DNA of 64,000 nt from Devosia yakushimensis (GTDB lineage: Bacteria > Pseudomonadota > Alphaproteobacteria > Rhizobiales > Devosiaceae). Positions within the stretch are counted from its first letter, which is position 1. The number at the start of each line of letters is the position of its first letter. Of the stretch, positions 62,617 through 64,000 are shown one piece after another. The notes under the pieces are model-generated. The model worked only from the letters and a program-made list of their open reading frames with translations. It had not been told where the DNA came from and searched no databases. The position numbers and the translations under genes are program-made. Location of the stretch: assembly GCF_030159855.1 (NCBI RefSeq), contig NZ_BSNG01000001.1:744001-808000 (forward strand). Direction: 5' to 3'.

Positions 62617-63971
62617 CACTGGGCTCCGGCGTCGCTGGGCAGCAGATAGCTGGTCACGGAAAGGGAAGGGTCGAGATATTTCGCCGCCACGGCCTGTACC
62701 TGTTCGGCGGTGACGTCGCGGATGCGGTCGGGCCACTCGGCCAGGGTTTCGATGTTGCCCCCATTGGCCAGTTCGGCACCATAGATATGGGCCATGCTGA
62801 ATTGCACATCGCGGGCAAAGATCATGGAGCGCACATAGCGCGCCTTGGCGCTTTCCAGTTCCGCCTCGGTGACGCCATCCTTGATCAGCAGGGCCAGTTG
62901 TTCGCTGATGGCGCCTTCGACATCGGCCAGGGTGTGCTCGGGTTGCGGGGCGCCATAGAGCATGAAGGTGCTGTCGTCATAGGCGCCGCCATCGTAGCGG
63001 GTGCCCGCCGATGCGCCGATGCCGTCCTTGACGATAATCTGCTGATAAAGCCGGCTACGGCTTCCTCCGCCCAGGATTTCCGACAGCAGGTCCAGTGCTT
63101 CGGCCTCGCCATTTTCAGCGGAGCGGTAAGTGGGGACGATCCAGGATTTGGTGAAACTGGCAATGCCCACGCGCGGGTCGGCGAGGGTAACGGTGCGCTG
63201 GGTGTCATGCTGGGGTTCGGCAGGCCGAACACGCGGCGGCAGGGCAGGGCCGCGCGGCACCGCGCCATAACTGGCCTCGGCAAGGGCGCGGACTTCGTCC
63301 ACATCGACATCGCCCGCCACCACCAGCACGGCGTTGTTAGGCGCATAATACTGATTGTAGAAAGCGACGGCATCGGCCCGGTTGAGCTGTTCCATCTCAT
63401 GCATCCAGCCGATGGTGGGGATGCGATAGGGATGGTTCTGGAACAGGGTGGCGTAGACTTCCTCCTGCAGCAGCGCCTGCGGATTGCTGTCGGTGCGCAT
63501 GCGGCGCTCCTCCAGCACCACGTCGCGTTCGGAGCCGATGACATCTTCGGTGAGGATCAGCCCGCGCATGCGGTCGGCCTCGAAATCCATCATGGACGCG
63601 AGGGCATCGGGCGGCACCACCTGGTAATAAGCGGTGACGTCATTGGTGGTGAAGGCATTGCCGGTCCCGCCGATTTCGGTGACGGCGCGATCGAGTTCGC
63701 CCGCGGGGTGGCGCGCCGTGCCCTTGAACATCAGGTGCTCGAGAAAATGGGCGATGCCCGATTTCCCCGCCGGCTCGTCGGCGCTGCCCACCTTGTACCA
63801 GACCATATGGGTGACGATGGGCGCGCGGCGATTGGGGATCACCACGACCTCCAAGCCATTATCGAGCACAAATTGCTCGGCCACGGCCTCGGGCTGCACC
63901 TGTTCTTTGGCCAGAACTGGCGCGGCAAGCAGCGCGGTCAGGGCGAAGGCCATGGCGGTTTTGAACATCAT
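62616..63971 (-). CDS. M16-family zinc metallopeptidase (catalytic subunit)
   Basis: A 451-residue secreted zinc protease (signal peptide 'MMFKTAMAFALTALLAAPVL'). The inverted zinc motif HFLEH is at residues 75-79 in 'SGIAHFLEHLMFKGTARHPA', and the distal Glu ligand is in 'SERDVVLEERRMRTDSNPQA'. The C-terminal domain has the conserved 'EILGGGSRSRLYQQIIVKDG'. Paired M16 subunits with one active and one inactive member are common in PqqL-like bacterial proteases. The start may be the ATG at 63971 or 63968. Confidence 0.93.
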   Translation of the reverse strand: MMFKTAMAFALTALLAAPVLAKEQVQPEAVAEQFVLDNGLEVVVIPNRRAPIVTHMVWYKVGSADEPAGKSGIAHFLEHLMFKGTARHPAGELDRAVTEIGGTGNAFTTNDVTAYYQVVPPDALASMMDFEADRMRGLILTEDVIGSERDVVLEERRMRTDSNPQALLQEEVYATLFQNHPYRIPTIGWMHEMEQLNRADAVAFYNQYYAPNNAVLVVAGDVDVDEVRALAEASYGAVPRGPALPPRVRPAEPQHDTQRTVTLADPRVGIASFTKSWIVPTYRSAENGEAEALDLLSEILGGGSRSRLYQQIIVKDGIGASAGTRYDGGAYDDSTFMLYGAPQPEHTLADVEGAISEQLALLIKDGVTEAELESAKARYVRSMIFARDVQFSMAHIYGAELANGGNIETLAEWPDRIRDVTAEQVQAVAAKYLDPSLSVTSYLLPSDAGAQ

Positions 63972-64000
63972 CGGCAGAATCCCGGTTGGTCGACCCGGCA

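Overview
The window looks like chromosomal DNA of a Hyphomicrobiales (Rhizobiales) alphaproteobacterium, possibly Devosia-like. The grounds are uniformly high GC, an Agrobacterium-type glycogen operon, a complete urt/ure urea system, CtrA- and Pho-box-like sites, and many ABC importers. This placement rests on gene content and style, not on a marker gene. I see no insertion sequence, prophage, integrase, rRNA or CRISPR array.

Layout. 1-3.7 kb: a partial AraC/GyrI-like regulator, a GNAT acetyltransferase, a LysR gene divergent from an SBF-type transporter, and a small FlbD-like HTH protein behind a perfect CtrA-type site. 3.7-11.9 kb: a phosphonate-type importer phnCDEE, then a second importer (substrate-binding protein, fused double permease, and a convergent ATPase). 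Each of the three transcription units is preceded by a Pho-box-like repeat, so the second importer is probably a 2-aminoethylphosphonate (AepXVW-like) system rather than an iron one. 12-17.1 kb: a LysR gene, metE with a cobalamin riboswitch and an upstream AT-rich palindrome, a GNAT gene overlapped by an unreported-size 42-aa membrane ORF, a second small membrane ORF and a CAT-anticodon tRNA. 17.1-24.5 kb: a LacI regulator divergent from a sugar catabolic/import operon, with a perfect operator palindrome at the promoter. 24.5-29.8 kb: a 144-bp imperfect palindrome, a LysE-type exporter, a small membrane protein, a nucleoside hydrolase, an AI-2E/PerM-type membrane protein and a KefB-like antiporter.

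29.9-41.2 kb: glgP-glgB-glgC-glgA-pgm-glgX, a complete glycogen synthesis and breakdown operon with tight overlaps and a strong terminator. 41.4-49.1 kb (minus strand): the urease cluster ureD-A-B-(orf)-C, four accessory genes, then ureE-F-(DUF3995)-G. 49.2-55.4 kb: a small secreted protein gene on the plus strand, then urtEDCBA for high-affinity urea import. 55.7-60 kb: a 1125-aa protein fusing an NCS1-family transporter to a Cys-rich module, a histidine kinase and a receiver, overlapped by a LuxR-type response regulator. This pair is divergent from urtA across an intergenic inverted repeat that is a candidate operator. 60.2-64 kb: a secreted collagen-like repeat protein and a pair of M16 peptidases, one catalytic and one lacking the zinc motif.

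Together the genes cover nutrient acquisition under P limitation (phosphonates), N acquisition from urea (sensing, import, Ni-urease hydrolysis) and C storage (glycogen). The most interesting candidate for a poorly described system is the transporter-kinase/response-regulator pair beside the urea genes.
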